DNA from: Thiobacillus sp.
Lineage (GTDB): Bacteria; Pseudomonadota; Gammaproteobacteria; Burkholderiales; Thiobacillaceae
Reading direction: 5' to 3'
DNA: 64,000 nt
NCBI GenBank assembly: GCA_018263115.1
Contig: JADFDC010000002.1
Span: 62,001 to 126,000, forward strand
Shown here: one piece after another, positions 31,659 to 42,583 of the stretch
Layout of the letters: the number at the start of each line of letters is the position of its first letter
Numbering within the stretch: position 1 is the first letter of the stretch
Notes under the pieces: model-generated
The model's input: only the letters and a program-made list of their open reading frames with translations
What the model was told of the DNA's origin: nothing
The model's database searches: none
Program-made: the position numbers and the translations under genes

Positions 31659-31732
31659 ATGCTGGTGAGGGGTAAGGCGTAAGGAGAAAGGGTTATAAAA
31701 CCCGCCTCGCGCCTCACGCTTCACGCCTCACA

Positions 31733-32365
31733 ATGTTAACCTCTCACCCCCTTATCGCCCGTGAAGGCTGGCCATATCTGGCCGGCTCCCTGTTGGTCGC
31801 GATTGCCGCAACCTGGATTCTGGGCAAATGGTCGCTGCCGTTCTGGTTGTGGACGCTGTTTGTGCTTCAGTTCTTCCGCGACCCCGCCCGCGTTCCACCG
31901 CTTGATGTGGATGCGGTGATTTCGCCGGCAGACGGCCGGATCGTCGCCGTCGAAAAGGTTCAGGACCCCTATCTTGAGCGCGAGGCTTTGAAGATCAGCG
32001 TATTCATGAATGTGTTCAACGTGCATTCCAATCGCAGCCCTGTGGACGGCGAAATCAAGGGGCGCTGGTATAACCAGGGATCGTTCGTGAATGCTGACTT
32101 AGACAAGGCCTCCACGGAAAATGAGCGAAACGCATTATGGATAGCTTCTGAACGTGGAGACGTTACCTGCGTCCAGATCGCCGGTCTGATCGCACGCCGC
32201 ATCCTGTGCTATGTGCGCACGGGTGATACGCTTGTGCGTGGACAGCGTTACGGATTCATCCGCTTTGGTTCACGCGTCGATGTTTATTTGCCTACGACCG
32301 CCAAACCTGAAGTTTCCATTGGCGACAGGGTAAAGGCGGCAAAAAACATTCTGGCAAGATGGTAG
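31733..32365 (+). CDS. psd: Phosphatidylserine decarboxylase
   Basis: [35 protein letters not shown] (GS cleavage motif). Confidence 0.94.
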   Translation: MLTSHPLIAREGWPYLAGSLLVAIAATWILGKWSLPFWLWTLFVLQFFRDPARVPPLDVDAVISPADGRIVAVEKVQDPYLEREALKISVFMNVFNVHSNRSPVDGEIKGRWYNQGSFVNADLDKASTENERNALWIASERGDVTCVQIAGLIARRILCYVRTGDTLVRGQRYGFIRFGSRVDVYLPTTAKPEVSIGDRVKAAKNILARW

Positions 32366-32391
32366 CGGCCTGAATCCACTACAATCCAACC

Positions 32392-33177
32392 ATGCTGGAT
32401 TTCAAACACAGTAAACGCGAAGTCATGCGCACCCGCATGCGGGATCGCGGCATTTACATCCTGCCCAACCTGTTCACCATCGGGGCGTTGTTCGCAGGCT
32501 TCTACGCCATTGTGCAGGCCATGAACGGCCGCTGGGAGCACGCGGCCGTTGCCATCTTCATCGCCATGTTGCTGGATGGTCTCGATGGCCGTGTGGCGCG
32601 CATGACGCATACGCAAAGCGCTTTCGGGGCTGAGTTGGACTCGCTGTCAGACATGGTGTCCTTTGGCGTGGCGCCAGCGCTCATCATGTATGTATATTCT
32701 CTCAAAGGCCTGGGCAAATTCGGCTGGATTGCCGCTTTTGTCTATTGTGCCGGGGCGGCATTGCGATTGGCGCGTTTCAATACACAGCTTGAGGTGGCTG
32801 ACAAGCGCTTTTTCCAGGGCTTGCCATCGCCTTCAGCGGCAGCCTTGGTGGCAGGCTTTGTATGGGTCATGATTGAATATGGCGTCAGCGGCGAGGAAAT
32901 TTCCTGGCTGGCGGCCGGCGTCACCCTGTTTGCCGGCATCAGCATGGTGACCAATCTCAAGTTCTACAGTGGCAAGGAAATCAATCTGCGCCGTAGCGTG
33001 CCTTTCTTTGTAGTGCTGCTGATTGTGCTGTTTTTCATACTGGTATCCACCAGCCCGCCGGAAGTGCTGCTGATCATGTTCGTTCTGTATGGGCTGTCGG
33101 GTTATGTTTACACCACATGGCACTGGCTTAAACGCAAGGAAAACACCCCCAAGGCCTTGCCAGATGAAGAAAAATAA
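32392..33177 (+). CDS. pssA: CDP-diacylglycerol-serine O-phosphatidyltransferase
   Basis: DGLDGRVARMTHTQSAFGAELDSLSDMVSFG (CDP-alcohol phosphatidyltransferase motif). Confidence 0.95.
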   Translation: MLDFKHSKREVMRTRMRDRGIYILPNLFTIGALFAGFYAIVQAMNGRWEHAAVAIFIAMLLDGLDGRVARMTHTQSAFGAELDSLSDMVSFGVAPALIMYVYSLKGLGKFGWIAAFVYCAGAALRLARFNTQLEVADKRFFQGLPSPSAAALVAGFVWVMIEYGVSGEEISWLAAGVTLFAGISMVTNLKFYSGKEINLRRSVPFFVVLLIVLFFILVSTSPPEVLLIMFVLYGLSGYVYTTWHWLKRKENTPKALPDEEK

Positions 33178-33191
33178 AATAGATTTAGACC

Positions 33192-33272
33192 ATGTCTAAT
33201 TTGGCTTCACCTTCTTTCTCCATCTGCCTGTCGAACATGCTGTTCGGCACCCTGCTGCTGCGCAAGCAGTAA
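33192..33272 (+). CDS. Putative 26-aa Leu-rich leader peptide upstream of leuA (MSNLASPSFSICLSNMLFGTLLLRKQ)
   Basis: Short ORF read directly from sequence; 6 of 26 residues are Leu including a Leu-Leu-Leu run; lies in the pssA-leuA gap. Confidence 0.3.
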   Translation: MSNLASPSFSICLSNMLFGTLLLRKQ

Positions 33273-33364
33273 GCGACCTTTATACTCCCCTTTCGAATAC
33301 AAAGCCGCTCCCATGCACGCGGGGCGAGTTGCAGAACATTTAGGCTGCGAGCCTGGAGAACAGC

Positions 33365-34900
33365 ATGAACGACCGTCTATACATTTTTGACACCACCTTG
33401 CGCGATGGCGAACAGAGTCCAGGCGCATCCATGACCAAGGAAGAGAAGCTCCGCATTGCCCGCCAGCTCGAAAAGCTGGGCGTGGATGTGATCGAGGCAG
33501 GCTTTGCCGCCGCCAGCCCTGGCGATGCCGATGCCATCCGTACCATTGCCGAAAGCATCTGCGAATCCACCGTCTGTTCGCTGGCCCGTGCCAACGAACG
33601 TGACATTCGTGCGGCTGGTGAAGCTATCAAGCCCGCCAAGTCGGGTCGCATCCATACCTTCATTGCCACCAGTCCCATCCACATGGAGAAAAAGCTCCGC
33701 ATGCAGCCCGATCAGGTGGTCGAGGCCGCGATCAAGGCAGTGAAACTGGCGCGCGAATATACCGACAATGTGGAGTTTTCCGCCGAGGATGCGGTTCGCT
33801 CTGACATCGACTTTCTGTGCCGCATTTTCGGGGAAGTCATCAAGGCGGGCGCGAAAACCATCAACGTGCCGGATACCGTGGGCTACTCGATTCCGGCGTT
33901 GTGGGGTGAGCGCATGAAACAGTTGATCGAGCGCGTGCCCAACTCCGACAAGGTCATCTGGTCAACCCATTGCCACAACGACCTCGGCATGGCGGTCGCC
34001 AACTCGCTGGCCGCGGTGATGGCTGGCGCGCGCCAGGTGGAATGCACAATCAATGGCCTGGGCGAGCGCGCGGGCAATGCATCACTGGAAGAAATCGTCA
34101 TGGCGGTGCGCACGCGCAAGGATGTGTTCAGCTGCGATTCCCGCATTGATACCACGCAGATCGTGCCGGCTTCAAAACTTGTTTCCAGCATTACCGGCTA
34201 CCCCGTGCAGCCCAACAAGGCGATAGTCGGCGCCAATGCTTTCGCGCATGAGTCCGGCATTCATCAGGATGGCGTGATCAAGCACCGCGAAACCTACGAA
34301 ATCATGCGCGCCGAGGATGTGGGCTGGAAGGCGAATCGATTGACGCTGGGCAAACTGTCCGGCCGCAATGCTTTCAAGACCAAGCTGGCGGAACTTGGCA
34401 TTGTCATGGAGTCAGAAGAAGCGCTGAATGCCGCGTTCGCCCGTTTCAAGGAACTGGCCGACAAGAAGCGCGAGATTTTCGACGAGGATTTGCAGGCGCT
34501 GGTCAGCGACGAAGGCTATGCCGCCGAACATGAACGCTTCAAGCTGGTGTCGCTCAAGGTGTGTTCCGAAACCGGTGAAGTGCCGCATGCCAGGCTGGTG
34601 ATCACCGATGAAGGCCAGGAACAGCCCGCTCAGGGTGACGGCTCCGGGCCGGTGGACGCCACCTTTAAGGCGCTGGAGTCCGTGGTCAACAGCGGCGCGG
34701 ATTTGCTGCTCTATTCGGTCAATAACATTACCAGCGGCACGGACTCGCAAGGTGAAGTGACGGTACGTCTGGCGAAAGATGGGCGAATCGTAAACGGTCA
34801 GGGCGCCGATACGGATATTGTTGTGGCCTCCGCCAAAGCCTATTTGCATGCGCTAAATAAGTTGCACACGAAATTGGAGCGGGCGCACCCGCAGGTCTAA
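33365..34900 (+). CDS. leuA: 2-isopropylmalate synthase
   Basis: [34 protein letters not shown], allosteric C-terminus. Confidence 0.97.
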   Translation: MNDRLYIFDTTLRDGEQSPGASMTKEEKLRIARQLEKLGVDVIEAGFAAASPGDADAIRTIAESICESTVCSLARANERDIRAAGEAIKPAKSGRIHTFIATSPIHMEKKLRMQPDQVVEAAIKAVKLAREYTDNVEFSAEDAVRSDIDFLCRIFGEVIKAGAKTINVPDTVGYSIPALWGERMKQLIERVPNSDKVIWSTHCHNDLGMAVANSLAAVMAGARQVECTINGLGERAGNASLEEIVMAVRTRKDVFSCDSRIDTTQIVPASKLVSSITGYPVQPNKAIVGANAFAHESGIHQDGVIKHRETYEIMRAEDVGWKANRLTLGKLSGRNAFKTKLAELGIVMESEEALNAAFARFKELADKKREIFDEDLQALVSDEGYAAEHERFKLVSLKVCSETGEVPHARLVITDEGQEQPAQGDGSGPVDATFKALESVVNSGADLLLYSVNNITSGTDSQGEVTVRLAKDGRIVNGQGADTDIVVASAKAYLHALNKLHTKLERAHPQV

Positions 34901-34909
34901 GGAACAGAC

Positions 34910-35083
34910 ATGGAAGAACCGAAACATGGAACCCGCTTCTGGGCCGGCAATATCGTCCTGGTTATCGCTTTAGTGGTCATGCTGCTCATGGGTACGCTGT
35001 CGCAATACCTTGGCGTAGGCGCAATGCTGCTGTGGATGGGGCTGGCAGCGTTGGGGTTCTATCTGATTTACACAGACAAGTAG
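34910..35083 (+). CDS. 57-aa small membrane protein (below the ORF-track cutoff)
   Basis: MEEPKHGTRFWAGNIVLVIALVVMLLMGTLSQYLGVGAMLLWMGLAALGFYLIYTDK; two hydrophobic segments; 9 nt after the leuA stop. Confidence 0.6.
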   Translation: MEEPKHGTRFWAGNIVLVIALVVMLLMGTLSQYLGVGAMLLWMGLAALGFYLIYTDK

Positions 35084-35118
35084 TCCGCTTTATCTGCCAA
35101 GCGGCGAAGCTGTTTGGT

Positions 35119-35679
35119 TCAATGCTTCTGGTCGATTATCGCATGTCCCATCAACTTGTCGATGACGGCGATGCCAATGGCAGACAGCACGAACGCCATG
35201 TGGATGGTGACTTGCCAGAGCAGGGTTTTTTCATCCAGGTTGGGGGCGTTGATGAATGTCTTCAGCAGATGGATGGACGAAATGCCGATGATGGCGGTGG
35301 CCAGCTTCACTTTCAGCACGTTGGCATTGACGTGCGACAGCCAGTCGGGCTCGTCGGGATGGCCTTCCAGGCCCAATCTTGAGACGAAGGTTTCGTAACC
35401 GCCGACGATGACCATGATGAGCAGGTTGGATATCATGACCACGTCGATCAGGCCCAGCACCACCAGCATGATTTTTTCTTCAGTCAGATGTGGGGTTTCC
35501 TGTACCAGGTGCGCGAGTTCCTTCCAGAACAGGAATACATACACGGCCTGCGCTACGATCAAGCCAAGATAAAGCGGCATCTGCAGCCAGCGGCTGCCAA
35601 ACAGGATGGCGGCAAGCGGCTTCATGCGGGGTGGAGTCTTTTGTTCCATGTGCGTTAATTCCATTCGAACTGCTGGCAA
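35119..35679 (-). CDS. YqhA/UPF0114-family membrane protein
   Basis: LFGSRWLQMPLYLGLIVAQAVYVFLFWKELAHL...VGGYETFVSRL. Confidence 0.9.
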   Translation of the reverse strand: MPAVRMELTHMEQKTPPRMKPLAAILFGSRWLQMPLYLGLIVAQAVYVFLFWKELAHLVQETPHLTEEKIMLVVLGLIDVVMISNLLIMVIVGGYETFVSRLGLEGHPDEPDWLSHVNANVLKVKLATAIIGISSIHLLKTFINAPNLDEKTLLWQVTIHMAFVLSAIGIAVIDKLMGHAIIDQKH

Positions 35680-35691
35680 TTTTATCTCAGC

Positions 35692-36087
35692 TCAGACTGT
35701 TTCACCGTCAAGATAAAACCATTTTCCGGACTCAAGGACAAAGCGGCTGATTTCATGGAGCCTGAAGGCTCGGCCATTGACTTTGTAACGCGCCACGAAC
35801 TCAACCAGGGCATGAGTGCCATCCTGTTGCTCAACGCGCAAAACCTGAAGCCCAACCCATTTTGGCGCGGGAGCCTCGTCAAGCTTAAGCGAGCCCGGCC
35901 TGGATGAAGCATGCCATGTGGCCAGCAGGTAAGTTTCGTGTCCTTGCGTAAATGCCGTATAGCGTGAACGCATCAATGCCTCGGCGGATGGCGCGGTCTG
36001 ACTGCCAGCGAGGTATCGACCGCAACAATCTTCGAAAATATGTCCGCTGCCACATGGGCAGGCGCTTACTTTTTCTTTTGCCACCAC
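35692..36087 (-). CDS. YchJ-like/UPF0225 SEC-C motif protein
   Basis: CPCGSGHIFEDCCGRYL; ALMRSRYTAFTQGHETYLLATWH. Confidence 0.9.
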   Translation of the reverse strand: MVAKEKVSACPCGSGHIFEDCCGRYLAGSQTAPSAEALMRSRYTAFTQGHETYLLATWHASSRPGSLKLDEAPAPKWVGLQVLRVEQQDGTHALVEFVARYKVNGRAFRLHEISRFVLESGKWFYLDGETV

Positions 36088-36662
36088 CAGTACAGAGCAA
36101 TGCCAGAAGCAACGGCAATTACCAGCCCAACCGTTATCTGCTTGAGATACTGCTTGATCAATACCTCATTGCCGCCGATATACCAACCCATGGCAGTCAG
36201 AATCACCGACCAGATACCCGCGCCCAGGCATGTGTAAAAGGCGAATTTGCCGTAGTTCATGCGCGTGAGCCCGGCAGGCAGGGAAATCAGGTGTCGTATG
36301 CCAGGGATAAGGCGGCCAGTGAAAGTTGAAACAGCGCCATGCTTTAGAAAAAACGCATCGGTCTTGTGCAGCAACTCAGGGCGAACGAAGAAGTATTTTC
36401 CCCAGCGTTCAAGAAAAGGCCGGCCGACCCAAAGCGCGAACACATAATTCACTGTTGCCCCGGCCAGGCTCCCCAGCGTGGAAGCCAGCGCGATGAGGAG
36501 AAAGTTCATCTTGCCCTGATAGGCGAGATACCCAGCGGGAATCAGCACGGCCTCGCTGGGAACTGGCAGTACGGTAGACTCCAGCCCCATCAGGATAAAA
36601 ATGCCTGCGTAGCCCCAGTCGTGGACAGTGGCGAGGATCCAGTTGATGAAGTCGTGAAGCAT
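36066..36662 (-). CDS. DedA-family membrane protein
   Basis: FILMGLESTVLPVPSEAVLIPAGYLA, FTGRLIPGIRHLISLPAG. Confidence 0.93.
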   Translation of the reverse strand: MLHDFINWILATVHDWGYAGIFILMGLESTVLPVPSEAVLIPAGYLAYQGKMNFLLIALASTLGSLAGATVNYVFALWVGRPFLERWGKYFFVRPELLHKTDAFFLKHGAVSTFTGRLIPGIRHLISLPAGLTRMNYGKFAFYTCLGAGIWSVILTAMGWYIGGNEVLIKQYLKQITVGLVIAVASGIALYWWWQKKK

Positions 36663-36769
36663 GTGTTTAGTAAAGGGGGAAGGGTAAAGGGGGAAGGGGG
36701 GGTGGGAGGAGGTTTTACCCTTTCCCCTTGAGCGCCGCAGGCGCGTTCCCTTTTCCCTTCACAAATGTT

Positions 36770-37717
36770 TCAGACCTGCGCCCCATCCGCCGTCACGCCT
36801 TCCTTCGGCTTATCGTCGCGGATGAAGTGCTCGCGCTTGACGCCGAGCATGAGCAGCAGGGGGGAAGCGACCAGTACGGAGGAGTAGATGCCAAACATGA
36901 TGCCAATGGTGAGCGCGAGTGCAAAGTTGTGCAGGGCTTCGCCGCCGAAGAACAGCATTGCCAGTACCATAATCTGGGTGGACAGGTGGGTGATGATGGT
37001 GCGGCTCATGGTGGTGGTGATGGCGCTGTCGATGATGTCCGGGATGCTGGTTTTGCGCATCTTGCGGATGTTCTCGCGAATCCGGTCGAACACGACCACC
37101 GATTCGTTTACCGAGTAACCCAGGATCGCCAGCACACCCGCCAGTACGGTCAGCGTGAATTCCCACTGGAAGAAGGCAAACAGCCCCAGGATTATGACAA
37201 TATCGTGCGCGTTGGCGATGATGCCGGCCAGCGCGAAACGCCACTCAAAACGCAATGCCAGATAAATCATGATGCCGACAGCCACGACGAAAAGCGCCAG
37301 CGCGCCGTTGTCATAGAGTTCCTTGCCAACCTGCGGGCCGACAAAGTCGACTTTCTTCAAGATGACACTGGGGGCCTGCGCCTTGAGCGTTGCCATGACT
37401 TTTTCGCTGGTTTGCGCGGCATTAGCCGTTTTGCTGACGGGCAGGCGGATCAGTACATCGCGCGAGGTGCCAAAATTCTGCACCGACACTTCCCTGAAGC
37501 CCGCGCCCTCCAGTGAGGCGCGGATTTTATCCAGATGGGCCGGCTGACTGTAGGTGACTTCCATCACCGTACCGCCAGTGAAATCCACGCCCAGATTCAG
37601 GCCCTTTGCCCACAGCGCCCAGATGGCGAAAAAGAAGGTGGCGAGCGAGATGAAAGTAGTGACTTTCCCGTAACGCATGAACGGGATGACACGGTCAACA
37701 TCGAAAAAGCGGATCAT
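36770..37717 (-). CDS. secF: Protein translocase subunit SecF
   Basis: GVDFTGGTVMEV; VNESVVVFDRIREN; adjacent to secD. Confidence 0.97.
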   Translation of the reverse strand: MIRFFDVDRVIPFMRYGKVTTFISLATFFFAIWALWAKGLNLGVDFTGGTVMEVTYSQPAHLDKIRASLEGAGFREVSVQNFGTSRDVLIRLPVSKTANAAQTSEKVMATLKAQAPSVILKKVDFVGPQVGKELYDNGALALFVVAVGIMIYLALRFEWRFALAGIIANAHDIVIILGLFAFFQWEFTLTVLAGVLAILGYSVNESVVVFDRIRENIRKMRKTSIPDIIDSAITTTMSRTIITHLSTQIMVLAMLFFGGEALHNFALALTIGIMFGIYSSVLVASPLLLMLGVKREHFIRDDKPKEGVTADGAQV

Positions 37718-37726
37718 GTATTGTCC

Positions 37727-39541
37727 TCAGATCGAAACGTTGGCCAGCCGCGGCTTACGGCCGTAGGTCAGGTTGACCATGGCACGCGAAACCGTCACCG
37801 CGCTGAACATGGAAGTCAGGATGCCCAGGCACAACACAACCGCAAAACCGCGTACCGGGCCGGAACCCAGCCAGAACAAGGCAATACCGGCAATCAGCGT
37901 GGTCAGGTTGGAGTCAAGAATCGTGCCCCAGGCGCGGTCGTAACCCGCATGTATCGCTGCCTGTGGTGAGGCGCCATTGCGGAGTTCTTCCCGGATGCGT
38001 TCATTGATGAGCACGTTGGCGTCGATCGCCATGCCTAATGTGAGGGCAATAGCGGCCATACCGGGCAGTGTCAGCGTGGCCTGCAGCATGGACAGCAGCG
38101 CAATCAGGAAGAAGCCGTTGATGGCGAGCGCCAGCGATGAAAACAGGCCGAACACGCGATAATAGAAAACCATGAATACGACAACGGCGATGAAGCCCCA
38201 GATGTTGGAGTGGAAGCCCTTGTCGATGTTTTCCTTGCCCATGCTGGGACCGACCGTGCGTTCCTCAATGATCGTCATCGGCGCGGCCAGCGCGCCCGCG
38301 CGCAGCAGCAATGCCACATCGGAGGCTTCCTGAGGCGATTCCATGCCGGTGATCTGCACGCGTCCGCCGCCGATTTCCTCCTGGATTGTTGGCGCGGTGA
38401 TGATTTCAGTCTGTTTGCGCTCGATCAGCAGAATGGCCATCCGCCGACCGACGTTCTCGCGCGTCACTTCCTTGAATATGCGGGCGCCCTTGCCGTCAAG
38501 ATTGATATGGACAGCAGGGCGATTGCTCTGGCTGTCAAAGCCGGGCGTGGCGTCGGTGATGGAGTCGCCGGTCAGCACCACATCCTTCTTCACCAGCACC
38601 GGGAAACCATCGCGGCTTTGATAAATCTCATCACCAAATGGCACCTGTCCAGCCGCTGCAGCGTTGATGTCGCCTTCCTCGTCCACCAGCCTGATTTCCA
38701 GCGTGGCGGTGCGGCCCAGGATGTCCTTGGCCTTGGCGGTGTCCTGCACGCCGGGCAGTTGCACGACAACGCGGTCGATTCCCTGTTGCTGGATTACCGG
38801 TTCGGCCACGCCAAGTTCATTTACCCGGTTGCTAAGCGTCTGGATATTCTGCTTGACTGCAAATTCCTGAATCTGTTTTTCAGCCTGTGGCTTGAGGGTT
38901 GCCGTGATGGTGAAATCTTCCGCGCCATCTTCCGCGGCAAGATTCAGGTCGGTGAATGCATTGCCGATTTTTTCCATGGCGGCATCGCGCTGGTCGCGCG
39001 TGGAAAACTTGGCAACGACGGTATTGCCTTCGCGTGAAATGCGCAAATAGCGGATTTTTTCGCTGCGCAGTTCCGAGCGGATGTCGCCCTGATAGCGTAT
39101 GGCAGCCTTTTCCAGCGCGGCCTTCATATCTACTTCCAGCAGGAAATGGACGCCGCCACGCAAATCGAGGCCCAAGTACATCGGCAAGGCACGAATGGCG
39201 GTCAGCCAATGTGGCGAAGCCGACAGGAGATTGAGCGCGACGGTATTGCTGTTGCCCAATGCCGACTGAAGCGCGTCCTTGGCCTTGATCTGGTCATCGG
39301 TTGTGCTGAAGCGGATTTTGATGCTATTGCCATCGATGAAGGCGCTACCGGATTTCAGGCCGCTGTTTTCCAACGCGACCTCAGCCTGCTTCAACAAGGC
39401 GTCATCTGCCCTGGTTGTGGATTTAAGCGGGGAAACCTGCACAGCGGGCACCTCGCCAAAGAAATTCGGCAGGGTGTAGAGAAAAGCCACCACCAGCGTG
39501 ATGCCGATGAGGATATATTTCCAGAGCGGGAAGCGGTTCAT
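37727..39541 (-). CDS. secD: Protein translocase subunit SecD
   Basis: MYLGLDLRGGVHFLLEVD; AIDANVLINERIREE. Confidence 0.98.
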   Translation of the reverse strand: MNRFPLWKYILIGITLVVAFLYTLPNFFGEVPAVQVSPLKSTTRADDALLKQAEVALENSGLKSGSAFIDGNSIKIRFSTTDDQIKAKDALQSALGNSNTVALNLLSASPHWLTAIRALPMYLGLDLRGGVHFLLEVDMKAALEKAAIRYQGDIRSELRSEKIRYLRISREGNTVVAKFSTRDQRDAAMEKIGNAFTDLNLAAEDGAEDFTITATLKPQAEKQIQEFAVKQNIQTLSNRVNELGVAEPVIQQQGIDRVVVQLPGVQDTAKAKDILGRTATLEIRLVDEEGDINAAAAGQVPFGDEIYQSRDGFPVLVKKDVVLTGDSITDATPGFDSQSNRPAVHINLDGKGARIFKEVTRENVGRRMAILLIERKQTEIITAPTIQEEIGGGRVQITGMESPQEASDVALLLRAGALAAPMTIIEERTVGPSMGKENIDKGFHSNIWGFIAVVVFMVFYYRVFGLFSSLALAINGFFLIALLSMLQATLTLPGMAAIALTLGMAIDANVLINERIREELRNGASPQAAIHAGYDRAWGTILDSNLTTLIAGIALFWLGSGPVRGFAVVLCLGILTSMFSAVTVSRAMVNLTYGRKPRLANVSI

Positions 39542-39610
39542 TATTCAGCCGAGAGTGAAGAGTTGAGAGTCGAGAGTGGCAAGCCACAAATGCGGCTTGC
39601 ATACCCGCTC

Positions 39611-39931
39611 TTACATTCCTTTGATGGTTCCTTTGGGCAACAGTGTTTGCACGGCGGACTTTTGCACGTGGGTTGTAACGCCATCGGCGATTTCGAGGGA
39701 CACATATTGTTCGCCGACCTTGACGATCTTGCCGACCTGTCCGCTGGCGGTGACGACTTCATCACCCTTTTGCAGGGCTTCGAGCATTTTCTTCTGCTCC
39801 TTGGCGCGCTTCATTTGCGGGCGGATGAGCATGAAATAAAACAGCACGAAAATAATGATGAGCGGCAGCATGCTCATCAGCGGGTCGGGTTGCTGGGCGG
39901 CGGCAGGCGCGGCGTGCGCGACGGAAATCAT
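39611..39931 (-). CDS. yajC: Preprotein translocase subunit YajC
   Basis: FYFMLIRPQMKRAKEQKKMLEALQKGDEVVTASG; start at MISVAHAAP preferred. Confidence 0.93.
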   Translation of the reverse strand: MISVAHAAPAAAQQPDPLMSMLPLIIIFVLFYFMLIRPQMKRAKEQKKMLEALQKGDEVVTASGQVGKIVKVGEQYVSLEIADGVTTHVQKSAVQTLLPKGTIKGM

Positions 39932-39962
39932 CGGGTTCTCCTCATAAAACATGTCAATTTTA

Positions 39963-42082
<2,120 letters not shown>

Positions 42083-42178
42083 GGAGGGGGCGCTGGCAAG
42101 GCCAAAAACCCAGCATTATAAGACTCACGCCTTGCCCGGCCTTTCGCCTTGGGTGATAATCCGCGCCTCCACTCCATT

Positions 42179-42265
42179 GCCGGGATGGCGGAATCGGTAG
42201 ACGCAGCGGATTCAAAATCCGCCGGTGGTGACACTGTGGGGGTTCGAGTCCCCCTCCCGGCACCA
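42179..42265 (+). tRNA. tRNA-Leu (anticodon CAA)
   Basis: GCCGGGA...TCCCGGCACCA acceptor, anticodon stem GGATTCAAAATCC, long variable arm, GGTTCGAGTCC T arm, encoded CCA. Confidence 0.95.
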
Positions 42266-42583
42266 GGTGTTTCAATTGTCTGGATCCATAATTTGGATCA
42301 AGGCTAAATCGATAACAATCACTAGGGATGGTGGGTAGGCCTCGTCTACTCACTAAAATCATTGCAATGAATGTTAGTTTTTAACAACTTCTGTTGTTTG
42401 ATTTCCACATTGTAAATATCTGGGCGGTAGTAGAAGAGGTATTTTCGAATATACTTATGAAAAATTACTGTCGCTGTCTATTCGATTGGCTTGAAATGCG
42501 TTTTCGGGGGTTCTAAAGGAGACCGGGAAATCTGCCAGGTAGACAGTAAAAAACCGATTTAGCAATGTTTATGGAGAACTATC

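Noticed and set aside
38210-39037. 275-aa plus-strand ORF antisense to secD
   Set aside because: Conserved SecD motifs on the opposite strand account for the region.
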